64,000 nt of DNA from Austropuccinia psidii (GCA_023105745.1 JALGQZ010000019.1:5890001-5954000); one strand, 5' to 3'. Positions 22,189 through 35,857 are shown, counted from the first letter of the stretch. Notes: generated from the letters alone by a model not told the origin. Numbers and translations: made by a program.

Positions 22189-23628
22189 TGTCAGCCTGTG
22201 ACTCAAAACCAGAGCACAAGCATGACAGCCAAAATACCATAAATCAATGGTATAGCCAAAATACCACCAAAACATGGAGCTGAGCCAAATTAGCTCAAAA
22301 GGTATCAAAAGAAAGAGGAAACTCACCTCTTTCTGAAAATATAAGTCCCATCACCATAGGACAAGAAATAACAAAGTTATTCCTGCTCAAAGTTATTGGT
22401 GAGCATAAACCTTAATTTTCACCTCTCATCTAAAATCTAGAAGGAGAGGCTTAACCCCATCAAATGGGTATTCAAAATGAAGCTCTAAGCCAGGGCTATC
22501 TAATGGTGCTAACCAAACTGAGCTAGCACCAGTATAACTTGAGTTATGGTCAAATTCAGACCAAATAAGGGTGAACAAAACATTCACCTCTCATCTAACT
22601 TTTACAGTTTTAGTGTGAGATACTTAAAGTGGGGTCTTTTTGGAAAGAGCACAATCAGGGCTATCTGATGGTGCCATCCATTTCCTCATAACTTAACTAC
22701 AACAGAAGTTATTGGCCAAACAAGCTCAATACAGCTTCTTGCCCAAACCACGCCAATGTACAAAAATACTTGTACATGGGATAACTTTGTCATATTTAAT
22801 GATAACCATGCCAAGTTGGGTACCATTGTGTAGAGCTCATATAGAGCTATTCAATGAACCAACTTTGAGCTTGATATCTCACAAACTGACAGAGTTATGA
22901 CCATTTTAAGGTCAGAATCCCACCTGCTGTCATATACAGCCTTACCATGGGATAACACCCCATAATCATGAATATGAGGTGTCAAATAGACAAAGAAGCA
23001 TGTTTTTACTTCAATACCTCATATGTCAGTCAATACTGGGGTCCCATACAGCTTCTGTACAGCATTCTACGCGTCATACACGTCAGAATCAGGCTGTGAG
23101 GTCCCCAGATGAAAATTTTCACCCTGTATTGGTGAAAACTGCCCAGATGTGGTTTCAAAACCACATCTGAGCCCAATACAGGTTATACAGGCTGTTTGAA
23201 AACCACAAGCCAGTACTAGAGAGTGAAAAAATCTTCACTTCCTCTACGTGGAAAGGTCTAGCACCCTTTCCACCCCATTTCAGGATAAAAAGGAGGCTTT
23301 TCACTGCCAGAATTGTATCCTCATCCTGCTCTTGAATAACCTACGTAGTAAACTGTCAAAAACAGTTTTACTCTTGGTTAAATAATCAGGTATACTCTTA
23401 ATTTAAAGTATTGTAGTCTTTATTATTGTAATCCAACAGGTAAAGCTGCACCCAGGGCTTTCAACAGCGCTCACCACCACTATATCTCTATAGTAAAGCC
23501 CTTCAAATCTTAAATTAAATCATTTATTATCAATCTTATCATCTTTTAAAACCATTTTTACCGTGTCACAGTCATAGTTAAAGCTCGTAAATACTCATAT
23601 ACACCTTTATCATAGACTCAGCCTGACA
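22189..23628 (+). repeat. Solo LTR E2 (gypsy E family) inside copia H
   Basis: 1440 bp, TGTCAGCCTG to AGCCTGACA, flanked by AATCA (22184-22188 and 23629-23633). It is a solo LTR, left by LTR-LTR recombination of a full E element. Short ORFs within it are not genes. Confidence 0.94.
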
Positions 23629-24879
23629 AATCAGTAAATGCCCAAAAAGATACCAGGGTCAAGGTCATTGGGCCACATCACCCAACCCTTATAACCTCAA
23701 ATGTAGACTCAATGCACATTGTTCCTTACTCTCAAAGAGCAAAAGTTTTTCTCACTATTGCTAATGATGCTACAAAAACTTATCAGACAGCAATTCAAGG
23801 TAAAATCAAACTTGAATGGGCATCAGCAATTAAGAAGGAACTTTTGACTATGAACAAACTAGAAGTCTGGGACTTTGTCAAACTCAGGAGTGATTATAAA
23901 CTAGTAGGTACAACTTGGGTCTTTAAGGTCTGGAAATTGATCTTTGGAAATTCTGTCAGAGGTTGGATAAGGCTATCTATGGCCTTAAACAGGTCCACTT
24001 GGCTTGGTACACCTGCCTAAAAGATTTGCTGCAAGGTATCAATTTTTTTGTGTGCAAATTGGATCCCTGCGTCTTCTATTGAAAAGGAAAAGAGCCCCTG
24101 TGGGTCTATGTCCATGTTGATGAAATGGCAATTTTGGAAGAAATGTTCAGCCGCTTAAAGACCAAGTAAATAGAGAATTTTCAATCAAAGATATGGGCCG
24201 GCAGACTTACTATTAGGAGCAAAAATCCAAAACCTTAAAGAAGGTATCACCCTTGATCAACAACATTTCATTTATTCTTTGCTTGATCTTTATGGAATGA
24301 AGAACTGCAAGTCCGTGGCTACTCCTCTTGTTACCAATGAGCACATTAGAGCTGCTACTGTGGAAGAGGAAGAAGCATTCACAAGAATGATCAAATCCAG
24401 AAGCGCCATAGGTACTATCAACTACTTATTCACAGCTACTTGTCCCAATCTTTCTCATGCAGTGAGCAGTCTCTCTCAACACTTAGAGAGGCCTGGAATA
24501 CTCATTGGAAAGCATTCCTTCATGTCTTGAAATATCTCTGTAAGACTCAAGAAGTAGGACTGTTCTACAGTCGGCAGGGGATGCCAGGTCTGATTGCTTT
24601 TAGCGACACAGATTTGGGTAATTGGCATGTAACTTGGAAGTCCACCTCCATCTTCTTGGCACAACTTCATGGCTTCCTAGTTTTCTGGAAATCAAGGAAA
24701 CAGCCGTCTGTTTTGATATCAACAGCCAAGGCAGAATATAAGTCACTTTGTGACTTGACCTCAGAAATTCTGTGGCTTAGGCAGTGGTGCCATGAAGCCA
24801 ACATTCTTTGTTTTGACAATGAAATAACCATATGGGAAGACAACCAAACATGCATCAAGACAGCCAACAGGAACTGCAA
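23629..24879 (+). pseudogene. Copia H reverse transcriptase and RNase H (third fragment)
   Basis: RT starts around 23770 (KIKLEWASAIKKEL, VGTTWVFKV). The next section appears deleted: KVWKLIFGN jumps to the KAIYGLKQ-like region. The active-site region near 24110 reads YVHVDEMAIL, so the second Asp of the DD pair is Glu. Later parts include ATPLVTNEH (24279 on) and RNase H with STAKAEYKSL. The fragment stops at NRNCN, where F1 inserted, and resumes at 35263. Confidence 0.87.
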
Positions 24880-26702
24880 TGTGAGCCTTAGAGGTATTTT
24901 CATATACCCAAAAGACCACAAAATATAAATCAAGATACAAATATAAATGAAATATTTTATTTGTATTATAAAAATAAAAATTGAAATATAAAAACAAATT
25001 TATGTGTAAAAAAAAATCAAAATTTGATTATAATTTAAAAATAAAATTACAATAAAAGTTAAAATTATGAAAATTCATTTTTACTTGTAAAAATTATGTA
25101 AAATTGAATTTTTAATAAAATTTATGAAATTAAAATATTTTTGGTAAAAATTTGTAAAAAAAAAATATATTATGACTTTTTATTCAATAAATAAACATAT
25201 AAAAATTATTTCACCATTTGATTCCTTATAAAAATTTAGGTGGGGTCACCTCTGAGTGAAATTTTTGTAACTCAACTCTAAATAAGCTTAAATTAAGTTT
25301 TTAGTATTTTCAATACAAAAATTGAAAATCCTCAAAACTTAAATTGAATTCAGACCACATGTGGTGTTAACCATCAATTTTTGTGTTAAAATTGAGGTGT
25401 TGTGTTTAGTTTAGAAGTTATGAGGAATTGAAGTATTTTCAATTGAATTCAGTTGAAATGTCAAAATGTGTGCGTGTATTACATAACTGAACTTTGATTT
25501 ACATATGAGGTATCAATTATTACTGTATTGTACTGCACAATTCAATTGAATTACATATGTAAATTACAAGTATAATACATGATGAGGAATTAAAGGAAAA
25601 AAAATTTGGAAATATTAAAATTGGGGGGGAAAAGGAACTCTAGCTCTAAGGGGGAGCCAGACCCCCAAAATCGTCGCTGACTGGCGTGGGATGTCAAAAT
25701 CCACGCAAAATCTGATCACTTTTGGCCTGGAATTGAGTCACAGGGTTTGTGACTCAATTGATGTGGGGTTTTGATACCAACCAGGGTGGTTTTAACTGCT
25801 GCCACAAGGGTAAAACTACCCTTAAGTTAAAACAATGTTAGTAAAAAACAGTTTTAGCTGGTTTCTATGCCTATTCCACACATTCTGACGTGTTTTGAAG
25901 GCTCTAGAACATGTCTTGCTATAGTAATGGCTGATTTAAGGCTCTAAAATGGCTAAAAATGGCTTATACCAGTCCTTTTCTGGTCTAAACCAGGGTTCAA
26001 TGATTCCATAATTGGCTTTTCTGTTGTCAGACTGTTTTTAACGACTGACACAAGTAAAATTCACTGTTGTAGTAAGAAAATTGATGGCTATAAAAGAATG
26101 TCTTCTTTACCCCACTTTTCTCTTCATGTTAGAATCTTTTCCTTTTATAATTAGTTTAAACACTGTTACACCAATCAATAAAAGATTCCAACCACCTTTC
26201 TTAAATAATTTTAAACCTTTTTACCACGTGAAAAAATCATTATAATCATTATTTGTAACTCTTATAATCATTTTTACCCCTGAACCACCCCAAAAGTGGA
26301 TTAAAGCATCTTTCATCATCTTTTTGTTACTTTGTTTCCAAATTCATTCTGGTCACTTTTGGGTGTGTTTTCTCTTTAATATTCTTTTTAAAGACTTTTT
26401 TCTTTGATTCTTGCAGTTCTTTGCTCAATTAATTCCAATTGAAATTGCTCTTGAAGAAATTTCTTTTGTAGCTTTAAATATCTCTTGTAGAGTATTTTTG
26501 GATAAATTTTTATTGTTGGTAAAGCAATAAATCTTTATAATATTATTGTTTTATACTAATGGAGTTATAAGCAATAAAACTGGCCTGTTTTCTCTTAAAA
26601 ATAATATTTCTTACTAGTTTTAATTGATTTTTACCTTATACAAATTTTGAGGACAGAAAAAGTACTTGATTTTTAATCAAGGTTTCATATCTACACCTTA
26701 CA
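24880..26702 (+). repeat. 5' LTR of gypsy F1
   Basis: 1823 bp. The first 300 bases are very AT-rich. A shared GC-richer block (CTCTAAGGGGGAGCCAGACC, about 25652) and a TATAAAAGAATG element near 26090 (possible TATA) also occur in the F2 LTRs. No gene. Confidence 0.92.
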
Positions 26703-27175
26703 TTTGGGGGCCCAGCCGTGATATTTTACCTGTGAAATATTTTTTTTTACCTTTTTTAAATGTTTTTCTTCTATTGGAAAAATTTAAAAACATATAAAAA
26801 ATACTTATGATCCAAAAAATCCATAAGGAATATTTTTTTTCATATTATAAGTGAGGCTTATATTTTTAGTTCTTTTTTGAAATAACCTTTTTTTACTTAA
26901 TTAATTGGCCTTTTAATTAATTTTAATTTCTAACAACGTGGTAAGACAGGAAAACATTGAAACAGCCTCAACAGTCACCAGCATTATTCTTGCCAGTACT
27001 GTTAATTCAGACCATAATAGTACAGTTATTGTGACTCAAATTAACCAACCTGAGCCAATATCTTCTGCATACATTAACTTGGACATAAGTAATACCCTTC
27101 AGAAAGCTAAGAATTTTGCCAATAGTAAGTTTTTTGACGTAAAAATACTATTTTAAGCCTTTTTAATCATAAAAT
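26703..27175 (+). other. Leader of gypsy F1
   Basis: Starts with the primer-site motif TTTGGGGGCCCAGCCGTG. An open stretch at 26938-27156 (no ATG) is shared with F2 and ends at a GTAAGT. It may be a leader exon or a chance open frame; splicing to the gag frame does not work with any acceptor I could see. Confidence 0.5.
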
Positions 27176-30100
27176 ATGCCTTCAACTAGATCAGGAGCCA
27201 GCTATAACCCCTCAAGCAGCTCCCAGAAGGGTAATAGACGTGATTATGGCAGAAGCCAACCAGGTACAGAAGGAAAAGGGTCAGTTGATGTCTTCCAAAC
27301 AACTAAAATAGGTCATTCTGATGCTGATAATACCATTTTACCTTCACAAAGAGCTGACACCGCCACAAGAAGCCTCAGTGGACATATACAAAGCCAGCCA
27401 CAAAGCATACAACAATGCCCTTCAGTACAAGGAGTACCAGATCCTTTCAGATCTGTGGAAGATTGCATGAATTCTTACCTGACTGTGAGAAAGTTCCTGG
27501 GCCATCCCAATACTTGCAAATTGCTCAATGGATGGCATCCATTGATGGAGAAGAAAAGCATGATGCTCTTCACACTAGAATGGAGGAAATACAAACCTCC
27601 ACCACCCAAACAAGTGCCAAAGACAGCCCCAGTGGCCAGCAGGAGCAATTCCAATGTGAAAAAGCAGCCACAAGCTCCAAACAAGGGCAAAGGAAAGGCA
27701 CCAGCCACCAAACCTTACAGCAAGGTCTATAGGATTCCAAAAATCCAACAGGATGCCATGGAAAATTTGTTTCAGATGGCCAGAACAATGATGGAATTAC
27801 AAAAGAAAGAGGAGGCCAGATTAAAATATCAGAAATGATTTCCGATATTTTTGATTCTATTCCAGAGTTGTATGAAGCTATAACTGACCTAAAAAGTCAT
27901 CTTTCTGATAAAAATTCATCAATTTGTGACAATTTTAAAACACATAACTTGAGTCTGAGCCAAATCAATGGAACACTTAAATTTTTTGAAAACGTTTTAA
28001 GAACAATTAAAAATTCCAATAATGATAGTTCTTTTGGCAATATGATACATGAACAATCTGCTATTATTAAGGAATTGACAGACAAAAATTCTAAATTCAA
28101 TATTGATGACATGATTGAAACAAGAATAAAACAAGCCATAAATAATATCAAAGACAATAATAAAAAAGCTCTTGATGATATTTAAAAATCATTTACTGAA
28201 GTAAATACACATATAATTGCCTTGGAAAAGTGTTTTGATACCTCAAAAGAGGAAATATCAAAATTAACAATAAATTTAAATGAAGTTATATCTAATAATC
28301 CTAAACAAACAGAATTATGGAATGAGCCCACATATAAAGAGGATGATCATAAAAAGAATGTAATAACCTCTATACAAAGCTTACAACATGAACCAAGAAT
28401 TTCACAAAGGTGTAACAATAGGAAAATTAATGAAATTGAACAACTACTAAACACCTTACCAAGAATGTCTACACCTCTGAATCAAAATGAGGGTACAGGG
28501 ATTCCCAATCCACAACTATTGGATATTGAAAATTCTGCATTAAAAAATGAATTTTCTACTTATTTACCATAACTTGGAACCAACAATGGTCCAAGAACTC
28601 TTGAAAGAAGTTCCAAAACTCAAGGAATGGCCTCACTTCAGTGGTGAAGGAGAGTATGACCATATGGAATTCATCAGAGGTATTGACATGATCAAAGAGG
28701 ACTTTGAATTACCAGACAGATTGGTAACAGCCCGGTTTAACATCTTATTTACTAAATAAGCTCACAGATGGTATATCAAATTGAGACAAGCACATGGACA
28801 CCAAAGTTGGACTTGGTGGAAGCCCCAAATTAACAACAAATGGGCCAATGATGGTTGGAGATTTAAAGTGGAAACAGCCTTTTAATCTTGCAAATTTAAT
28901 ACTGATAAATACAAAGCTTTACCATGGTTTTGCCAACAAAAAGACAGATTAACAGCATTATATCCTGACATGTCATAATTTATGATCCATAGAAAGATTC
29001 TGAGACAATGTGGAGGTGACTTAGAGCATGCTGTCAAAAGAAGGACTAATGAACAATGTTCATCAGTGGATATTATCAATATATTAGAAGAAGTAACCAC
29101 CAGAGCCAAAATTGGTTCTAGTAGGGTTAATCTTATAACAAGGTTTAACACAACTTGGAAAGATTCTGTGGACAAAAACCCCAAAGAAAATTCTAATAAT
29201 AAGTATAAATCTGCAGATACAGTAAGAAAGTGCCATATTTGCCAAAGCACCACCCATTTAGCCAATATATGTCCAAAAAGGGGGGAAATCAATGAAATTA
29301 ATATTGAAAAGGAACCTGATGTTGAAAAAGAAGACATAATTGAAGACAATTCAGATGATAAGTAATCCATATTTTCTGAATCTTCAAAAGATATAGAAAA
29401 TATCAATACCACTTTTGACATCATGGAATCTTATTCCCACTTGCCACAATTGAGCAATGGTCAACTTCATTTATCAAAGGCTCAAGATGCACAACTCATG
29501 AAACCAAACCAAACAGAGGGAAAGGTTATACAGCTGGTAACTCCTGTATAACAGAAGTGGTGATTGACAACAAGCCCACCAAACATTTTCTTGACCCAGG
29601 AGCCTTCAGCTCTTGTGTTGGAAAATATTTTCTTAAAACTTGTGTACCAAATTTTGAAGACCAATTGTTACCAATTGATGGTATAAAATGCAATAGTGCA
29701 AGTAATCCAATGAAATCATTAGGAATTTTTTAGACCAATGTCATATTCCCACACATTAATGGGAATTTAAGAGTCACAGTTGAATTTGTTGCTATGGAAA
29801 ATTGCTCTAGTACCCATTTTATATTGGGAAATGACTATTTAATCATGTATGGGATAGATTTACATAGCAACAAAGACAGATACTTTACTATTGGAGACAA
29901 TAAGCGTCAGAAATTTGCCTTTTTGCCATTTAAAAGACAAATTACAGTAAGTAAAGTATCACCAGTCAACTTACAACTGGAAAAATTCAAATCTGAACAG
30001 CTAAATGAGGCTGAAATAAGCCTTCATCTGACTGATAAACAAGAGAATTAACTTTCTTCCCTTTTGTATGACCACAGAGGAGCATTTTCTTCAGACAAAG

Positions 30101-33100
30101 AACCTCTAGGAGCAATTATTTGTCATGAAGTTGATATCATTTTTAATATTGGAAGGCCTTATCCACCACTCTTGAGACGACCTGCATACCCAGAAAGTCC
30201 CAAGTCAAGAGAACCTCTGGAAACTCATATCAAAGAACTTCTAGACCTTGGTGTAATAAGAAATGTTGACCACAATGAAGAAGTAGAAATAACTACACCA
30301 GTCATAGTGGCATGGCATAATGGAAAATCCAGAATGGTTGGGGACTTTAGAGCTCTGAACAATTAAACTGTTCCAGACAGATACCCAATACCAAAAATCC
30401 AAATTGCGCTCACTCAAATATCTCAAGCAGTGTATATAATGACTATGGTTGCCCTTAAAGGATTCCATCAAAATGTGGTGACACCAAGAGCAAGAAAATA
30501 CTTGAGAATTATTGTTCATTGTGGAGTGTGTCAATACTAAAGGATGCCCTCTGGTATCAAAAATGCACCTTCACACTTCCAAAGAATGATGAATGAAATC
30601 TTCCCTGAAGAACTCTCAGAGGGATGGTTAATCATTTACATTGATGACATTATTGTCTGTTCCAAGACTTGGGAAGAGCACATGTACAGATTTTCCAGAG
30701 ATTTGACAAAAATTCAATAAGTAAAAATGAAAATCTCCTTGAAGAAATGCCATTTTGCATTTAAAGAACTTAAAGCACTAGGCCATGTTGTATCTGGTTT
30801 GTCCCTTGGAATTGACAAAGACAAAGTTGCAGCAGTATTGCTAAAACCCATGCCTCAGAACAAACAGGAAATTCAGTCATTCTTAGGTTTTTCAGGATAT
30901 TACAGGCAACACATTAAAGATTTTGCATCCATAGAAAGACCACTTTATAAATTGTGTGACAAAGACACAGTATTTGAAATGACTGTTGACAGAGTCAAAG
31001 ATTTTGAGTCTCTAAGAGAAGCGTTGACCACTTCTCCACTCTTACCAATGCCAGACTTTAAATTGCCTTTTAAATTGTATATTTATGCATCAGGGGATGA
31101 GCTGGGTGCTGCACTTCACCATGTTGTATCTGGTTTGTCCCTTGGAACTGACAAAGACAAAGTTGCAGCAGTATTACTAAAACCCATGCCTCAGAACAAA
31201 CAGGAAATTCAGTCATTCTTAGGTTTTTCAGGATATTACAGGCAACACATTAAAGATTTTGCATCCATAGCAAGACCACTTTATAAATTGTGTGACAAAG
31301 ACACAGTATTTGAAATGACTGTTGACAGAGTCAAAGATTTTGAGTCTCTAAGAGAAGCGTTGACCACTTCTCCACTCTTACCAATGCCAGACTTTAAATT
31401 GCCTTTTAAATTGTATATTTATGCATCAGGGGATGAGCTGGGTGCTGCACTTAACCAAGTTCAGATCATAAATGATAAACCTGTAGAAGGACCCATTTGT
31501 TTCATATCCAGGAAAATCAAACCAACTGAAGCCAGATATGGAGCAAGTCAAATGGAATGTCTATGCCTTGTCTGAGCTTTGGAGAAATTGAACCACTTCT
31601 TAGAGGGATGTATTTTTGAGGTGATAACAGATTGTACAGCTGTGAAATCACTTTTAAACATGAAAACACCCAACAGGCTTATGCTCAGATGGCAAATAGC
31701 CTTATAAGAATACAGAGGAAATATGACTATTGCTCATAAGGATGGGAGTATTCATAAGAATGCAGATGGACTGAGCAGATGGTCATTACCAAATAATATT
31801 TATAATACTGCTTATGTTCCGGAAGAAGCTTCACCACAAATCCCAATATAAGGAACAAGTGTTACAGACTTGAACACCACCTTCTTTAAATAAGTCAGAA
31901 ATAGTTACACTCAAGATAAGAATTGTAGCATCTTATTCCAATTGCTTAACAAAGACTGTAAAGACAACTCTCTAATACAAGCCTTGGATGAAGTATGGAA
32001 AAAATCTTATGATGAAGGAAGATTTCACCTACTGGATGGTATAATTTACCACAGTACCAAGCACACATGTGTCATGACAGTTGTGGACAGGTCATTAATC
32101 AATCTTGTACTCAAAGAATTCCATGATAGACCCTTTTCAGGACATTTTTCTGAAGACAGAACAAGAGAGAAAGTAAAGAACTGCATATGGTGGCCAATGG
32201 CGCAGAAAGATGTTGCATAGTATTGCAAAACCTGTGACAGATACCAAAAGGAAAATAAATCCACTGGCAAGAGACTTGGAAATATGATAAAAATCCAAGA
32301 ACCAAGCAGACCTTGGGAAATTGTCCATATGGATTGGGTAACTGGACTACCACCAGGAGGTGACAGAAGCTATAATGCTTGCCTAGTAATTGTAAACAGA
32401 TTCAGTAAAACTCCAATCTTTTTACCATGTCACAAGGATGATACAGCCATGGATACAGCTCTTCTGATATGGAATAGAGTAGTGTCATGGACTATAATAT
32501 TTACAAATATCATTAGTGATAGGGATCCCAAATTCACTTCAGCACTATAAACAAATATTCACCAATTGATTGGCACTAAGCTGTCTTTCTCTACAGCCTA
32601 CCACCCACAAACTGATGGACTGGCTGAAAGGATGATCCAAACCTTAGAGGACATGGTAAGAAGATTTTGTGAATATGGCCTTGAATTCAAAGATTGTGAT
32701 GGATTTACCCATGATTGCTGTACTCTGTTTCCAGCACTGGAACTCGCATATAAAACATCAATCCATGCCAGTACCAATCAAACTCCTGCTATCATAGAAA
32801 AAGGATGGAACCCCAAATTACCCCAAGATTCCTTGAGGAAAGATCTGATTGAAATACATCCCACAGCTGCAAGCTTCAAAGGAATGCTAGACAAAGCTAG
32901 AAAGCATGCAGTAAGGTGCATGGAGGACTCTTTTGCATACGCTAAGGAAAAATGGGATAAATGACATGCAACACCAGATTTCAAAGTGGGGGACCTAGTT
33001 CTTGTATCCACCACTAACTTCAATAACATCAGAGGATGTAAAAAGCTGAAAGACTCCTTTGCAGGACCTTTTGTTATTAAGGCCCTCCATGGAGAAAATG

Positions 33101-33432
33101 CTGTTGAAGTAGAGTCATTTGAAGAACTTAGCAATAAGAATCCTACATTTCCAGTGAGCTTGATAAAGCCATATAAATCTAGTGATGCTGAAAACTTTCC
33201 CTTGAGGAATAAAGTTCCCCAAGTTATACCTCCTATTGTGTCATCTGGTAGTAAGAAAATTACCAAAGGTCTCAAAGAAAGAAAGTTGAGAACCAACAAA
33301 GTAAGGGAATACCTTGTTAGATACAGTGACTCGACTTGTGAAGATGAATGGTTGCCAGAAAAAGACATACCTGAAGCTACTGAACTTCTCAGAAGGTTCA
33401 GGCACACTAGAAATAACAATATTACAAAGTAA
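27176..33432 (+). pseudogene. F1 gag-pol polyprotein, many stops
   Basis: Begins MPSTRSGASYNPSSSSQKG. Gag (PKLKEWPHFSGEGEYDHMEF about 28600) leads to an intact CCHC knuckle CHICQSTTHLANIC near 29230, then protease with the unusual triad DPG (FLDPGAFSSCVG, about 29590), RT with YIDD (about 30640), RNase H, integrase with D/D/E motifs ([27 protein letters not shown]) and a C-terminal chromodomain-like EYLVRYSD ... DEWL. Stops occur throughout (28183, 28570, 28757, 28975, 30049, 30364, 31573 and others). The stops at 30049 and 30364 are also in F2. The RT/RNase H boundary is duplicated in tandem. Confidence 0.92.
30783..31454 (+). repeat. In-frame 336-bp tandem duplication in F1 RT/RNase H
   Basis: Two adjacent copies, period 336 bp (112 codons), each running from HVVSGLSLG to [10 protein letters not shown]. 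They differ by only a handful of bases and both stay open in one 282-codon frame. F2 has a single copy at the same place, so the duplication arose in F1 or its immediate source. It repeats the RT thumb/connection and the start of RNase H. Confidence 0.9.
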
Positions 33433-33454
33433 TATTCTTTTTTTAGGGGGGGAA

Positions 33455-35257
33455 TGTGAGCCTTAGAGGTATTTTCATATACCCAAAAGACCACAAATTA
33501 TAAATTAAGATACAATTATAAATAAAATAAATTTATTAAAGTTATAAAAATAAAAATTGAAATATAAAAACAAATTTATATTTAAAAAAAAAATCAAAAT
33601 TTAATTATAATTTAAAAATAAAATCATAATAAAATTTAAAATCATGAAAATTCCTTTTTGCTTGTAAAAATTATGTAAAAATGAATTTTTAATAAGATTT
33701 ATGAAATTAAAATATTTTTGGTAAAAATTCATATAAAATATATTATAACTTTTCATTCAATAAATAAACATATAGAAATTATTTCACCATTTTATTCCTC
33801 ATAAAAAATTAGGTGGGGTCACCCCTTAGTGAAATTTTTGTAACTCAACTCTAAATAAGCTTAAATTAAGTTTTTAGTATTTTGAATACAAAAATTGAAA
33901 ATCCTCAAAAATTTAATTTAATTCACACCACATGTGGTGTTAACCATCAATTTTTCTGTTAAAATTGAGGTGTTGTGTTTAGTTTAGAAGTTATGAGGAA
34001 TTGAAGTATTTTCAATTGAATTCAGTTGAAACGTCAAAATGTGATTTACACATGAGGTATCAATTATTACTGTATTGTACTGTACAATTCAATTTAATTC
34101 AATATGTAAATTACAAGTATAACACATGATGAGGAATTAAAGGAAAAAATTTTTGGAAAGATTAAAATTGGGGGGGAAAAGGAACTCTAGCTCTAAGGGG
34201 GAGCCAGACCCCCAAAATCGTTGCTGACTGGCGTGGGATGTCAAAATCCACGCAAAAGCTCATCACTTTTGGCCTGGAATTGAGTCACAGGGTCTGCGAC
34301 TCAATTGATGATGAGGTTTTGATACCAACCAGGGTTGTTTTAACTGCTGCCAAGAGGGTAAAACTACCGTTAAGTTAAGACAATGTTAGTAAAAACAGTT
34401 TTAGCTGGTTTCTACACCTCTTACACACATTCTGACGTGTTTTGAAGGCTCTGGACCAGGTATTGCTATAGTAATGGCTGATTTAAGGGTCTAAAATGTC
34501 TAAAAATGGCTTAAACCAGCCCTTTTTGGTCTAAACCAGGGTTCAATGATGCCATAATTGGCTTTTCTGTTGTCAGACTGTTTTTCACGACTGACAATAG
34601 TAAATTTTACTTTTGGAGTAAGAAAATTGATGGCTATAAAAGAATGTCTTCCTTGCCCCACTTTTCCCTTCATGTTAGAATCTTTTCCTTTTATAATTAG
34701 TTTAAACACTGTGAAACCAATCAATAAAAGATTCCAACCACCTTTCTTAAATCATTTTTAACCTTTTAACCACGTGAAAAAATCAGTATAATCATTTTTT
34801 GTAACTCTTAAAATCCTTTTTACCCCTGAACCACCCCAAAAGTGAATTAAAGCATCTTTCATCACTGTTAGCTTTGTCACTTTGTTTCTAGATTCACTCT
34901 GGTCCCTTTTGGGCATGTTTTCTATTTAATATTATTCTTAAAGACTTTGTTCCTTAATTAATGGCTTGCAGCTCTCTTCTCAATTAATTTCAATTGAAAT
35001 TCCTCTTGAAGAAATTTCTTTTGTAGCCTTAAATATCTCTTGTAGAGTATTTTTGGATAAATGTTTATTGTTGTTAAAACAATAAATCTTTATAATATTA
35101 TTGTTTTATACTAATAAAGTTAGAAACAATAAAATTGGCATGTTTTCTCTTGAAAATAATATTTCTTACTATTTTTAATTGATTTTTACCTTATACAAAT
35201 TTTGAGGACAGGAAAAGTACTTGATTTTTAATCAAAGTTTCATATCCACACCTTACA
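33455..35257 (+). repeat. 3' LTR of gypsy F1
   Basis: 1803 bp, preceded by a T-run and the polypurine tract AGGGGGGGAA. Ends CACCTTACA, followed by TGTAA and the resumed copia H frame. Confidence 0.92.
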
Positions 35258-35464
35258 TGTAATGTCAACGCAAAGCAAATGAAACATGTGGATATTCAAC
35301 TCCACTTTGTGAAGGAAGCAATACAAGCTCAAGTAATTGAGCTTTGCTACGTACCGACAACAGACATGCTTGCTGACTTCTTAACTAAGTCAGTATCAAA
35401 AGCTACACTTCAGAGGGCTCTACAAGCCTTGGGTGTTTTGACTAGGATTGAGGGGGGATGTTGA
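35258..35464 (+). pseudogene. Copia H RNase H C-terminus (fourth fragment)
   Basis: Reads VNAKQMKHVDIQLHFVKEA, then MLADFLTKSVSKATL, the standard end of copia RNase H. The frame crosses the polypurine tract (GATTGAGGGGGGA) and stops at TGA inside the 3' LTR (TGTTGA). Confidence 0.9.
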
Positions 35465-35857
35465 GAAGAAAGCCGTAAAGAGCTTTGGTCAGTACCATCC
35501 TACTCCAAAAACATGAAAAACACCAAGACTACCGCAGGTAGTAAAACATGAGATCAGAAACTAACTCTGACAGATACTTATAGTCTAAAGTTGTTACCAC
35601 GAGAAGAAACTCTGGACTGGTGTTACTGTCCAACACTGACAACAAAACAATTTTATCATCAGTGATAAAAGGGAATAGTGATTATTTATAAATAAGCTGT
35701 CACTCTTGAGAGAAGTGGGAAGAGGAATCAGAAAAGGTGTAACTACTGCGTAGTCACCACTCCATCAGATACTTACTAATTGTACTTAAATCATAAAACT
35801 ATAAAACTATTAGTCACCTAAATGTAATCCACTCTTAAATACACTCATATTCTAACA
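35459..35857 (+). repeat. 3' LTR of copia H
   Basis: 399 bp, same length as the 5' LTR. Ends TCTAACA and is followed by GAATT (35858-35862). Confidence 0.93.

Larger units (their letters stand above)
24880..35257 (+). mobile_element. Ty3/gypsy element F1 inside copia H
   Basis: LTRs of about 1.8 kb (TGTGAGCCTTAGAGG ... CACCTTACA) flank a degraded gag-pol. Target duplication TGCAA (24875-24879) against TGTAA (35258-35262), one C-to-T change. LTR divergence by eye is clearly higher than in F2, so F1 is the older insertion. An internal 336-bp tandem duplication is present. Confidence 0.93.
9147..35857 (+). mobile_element. Ty1/copia element H, 26.7 kb with three nested insertions
   Basis: Identical-length 399-bp LTRs (TGTTGAGAA ... 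TCTAACA) are flanked by GAATT (9142-9146 and 35858-35862). Removing E1, E2 and F1 with their target duplications leaves about 4.66 kb, normal for copia. Coding pieces lie at 9606-9715, 19930-22188, 23629-24879 and 35258-35464. The unoccupied target is seen in the inverted arm at 56123-56127. Confidence 0.93.

Noticed and set aside
26938..27156. Conserved leader open frame shared by F1 and F2 as a possible exon 1 ending at GTAAGT
   Set aside because: It has no ATG, and joining to the visible acceptor (CAACCAG in F2) puts exon 2 in a frame that stops after about 38 codons. Similarity of the two copies alone explains the shared openness.
31119..31454. Second RT/RNase H block as a separate nested element
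   Set aside because: No LTR, target duplication or orientation change at its edges; it is a tandem copy of the preceding 336 bp.
34558..34761. ORFs on both strands in the F LTRs (also at 43156 and 51391)
   Set aside because: They recur because the LTRs recur, and both strands are open at the same place, which is typical of AT-rich LTR sequence.
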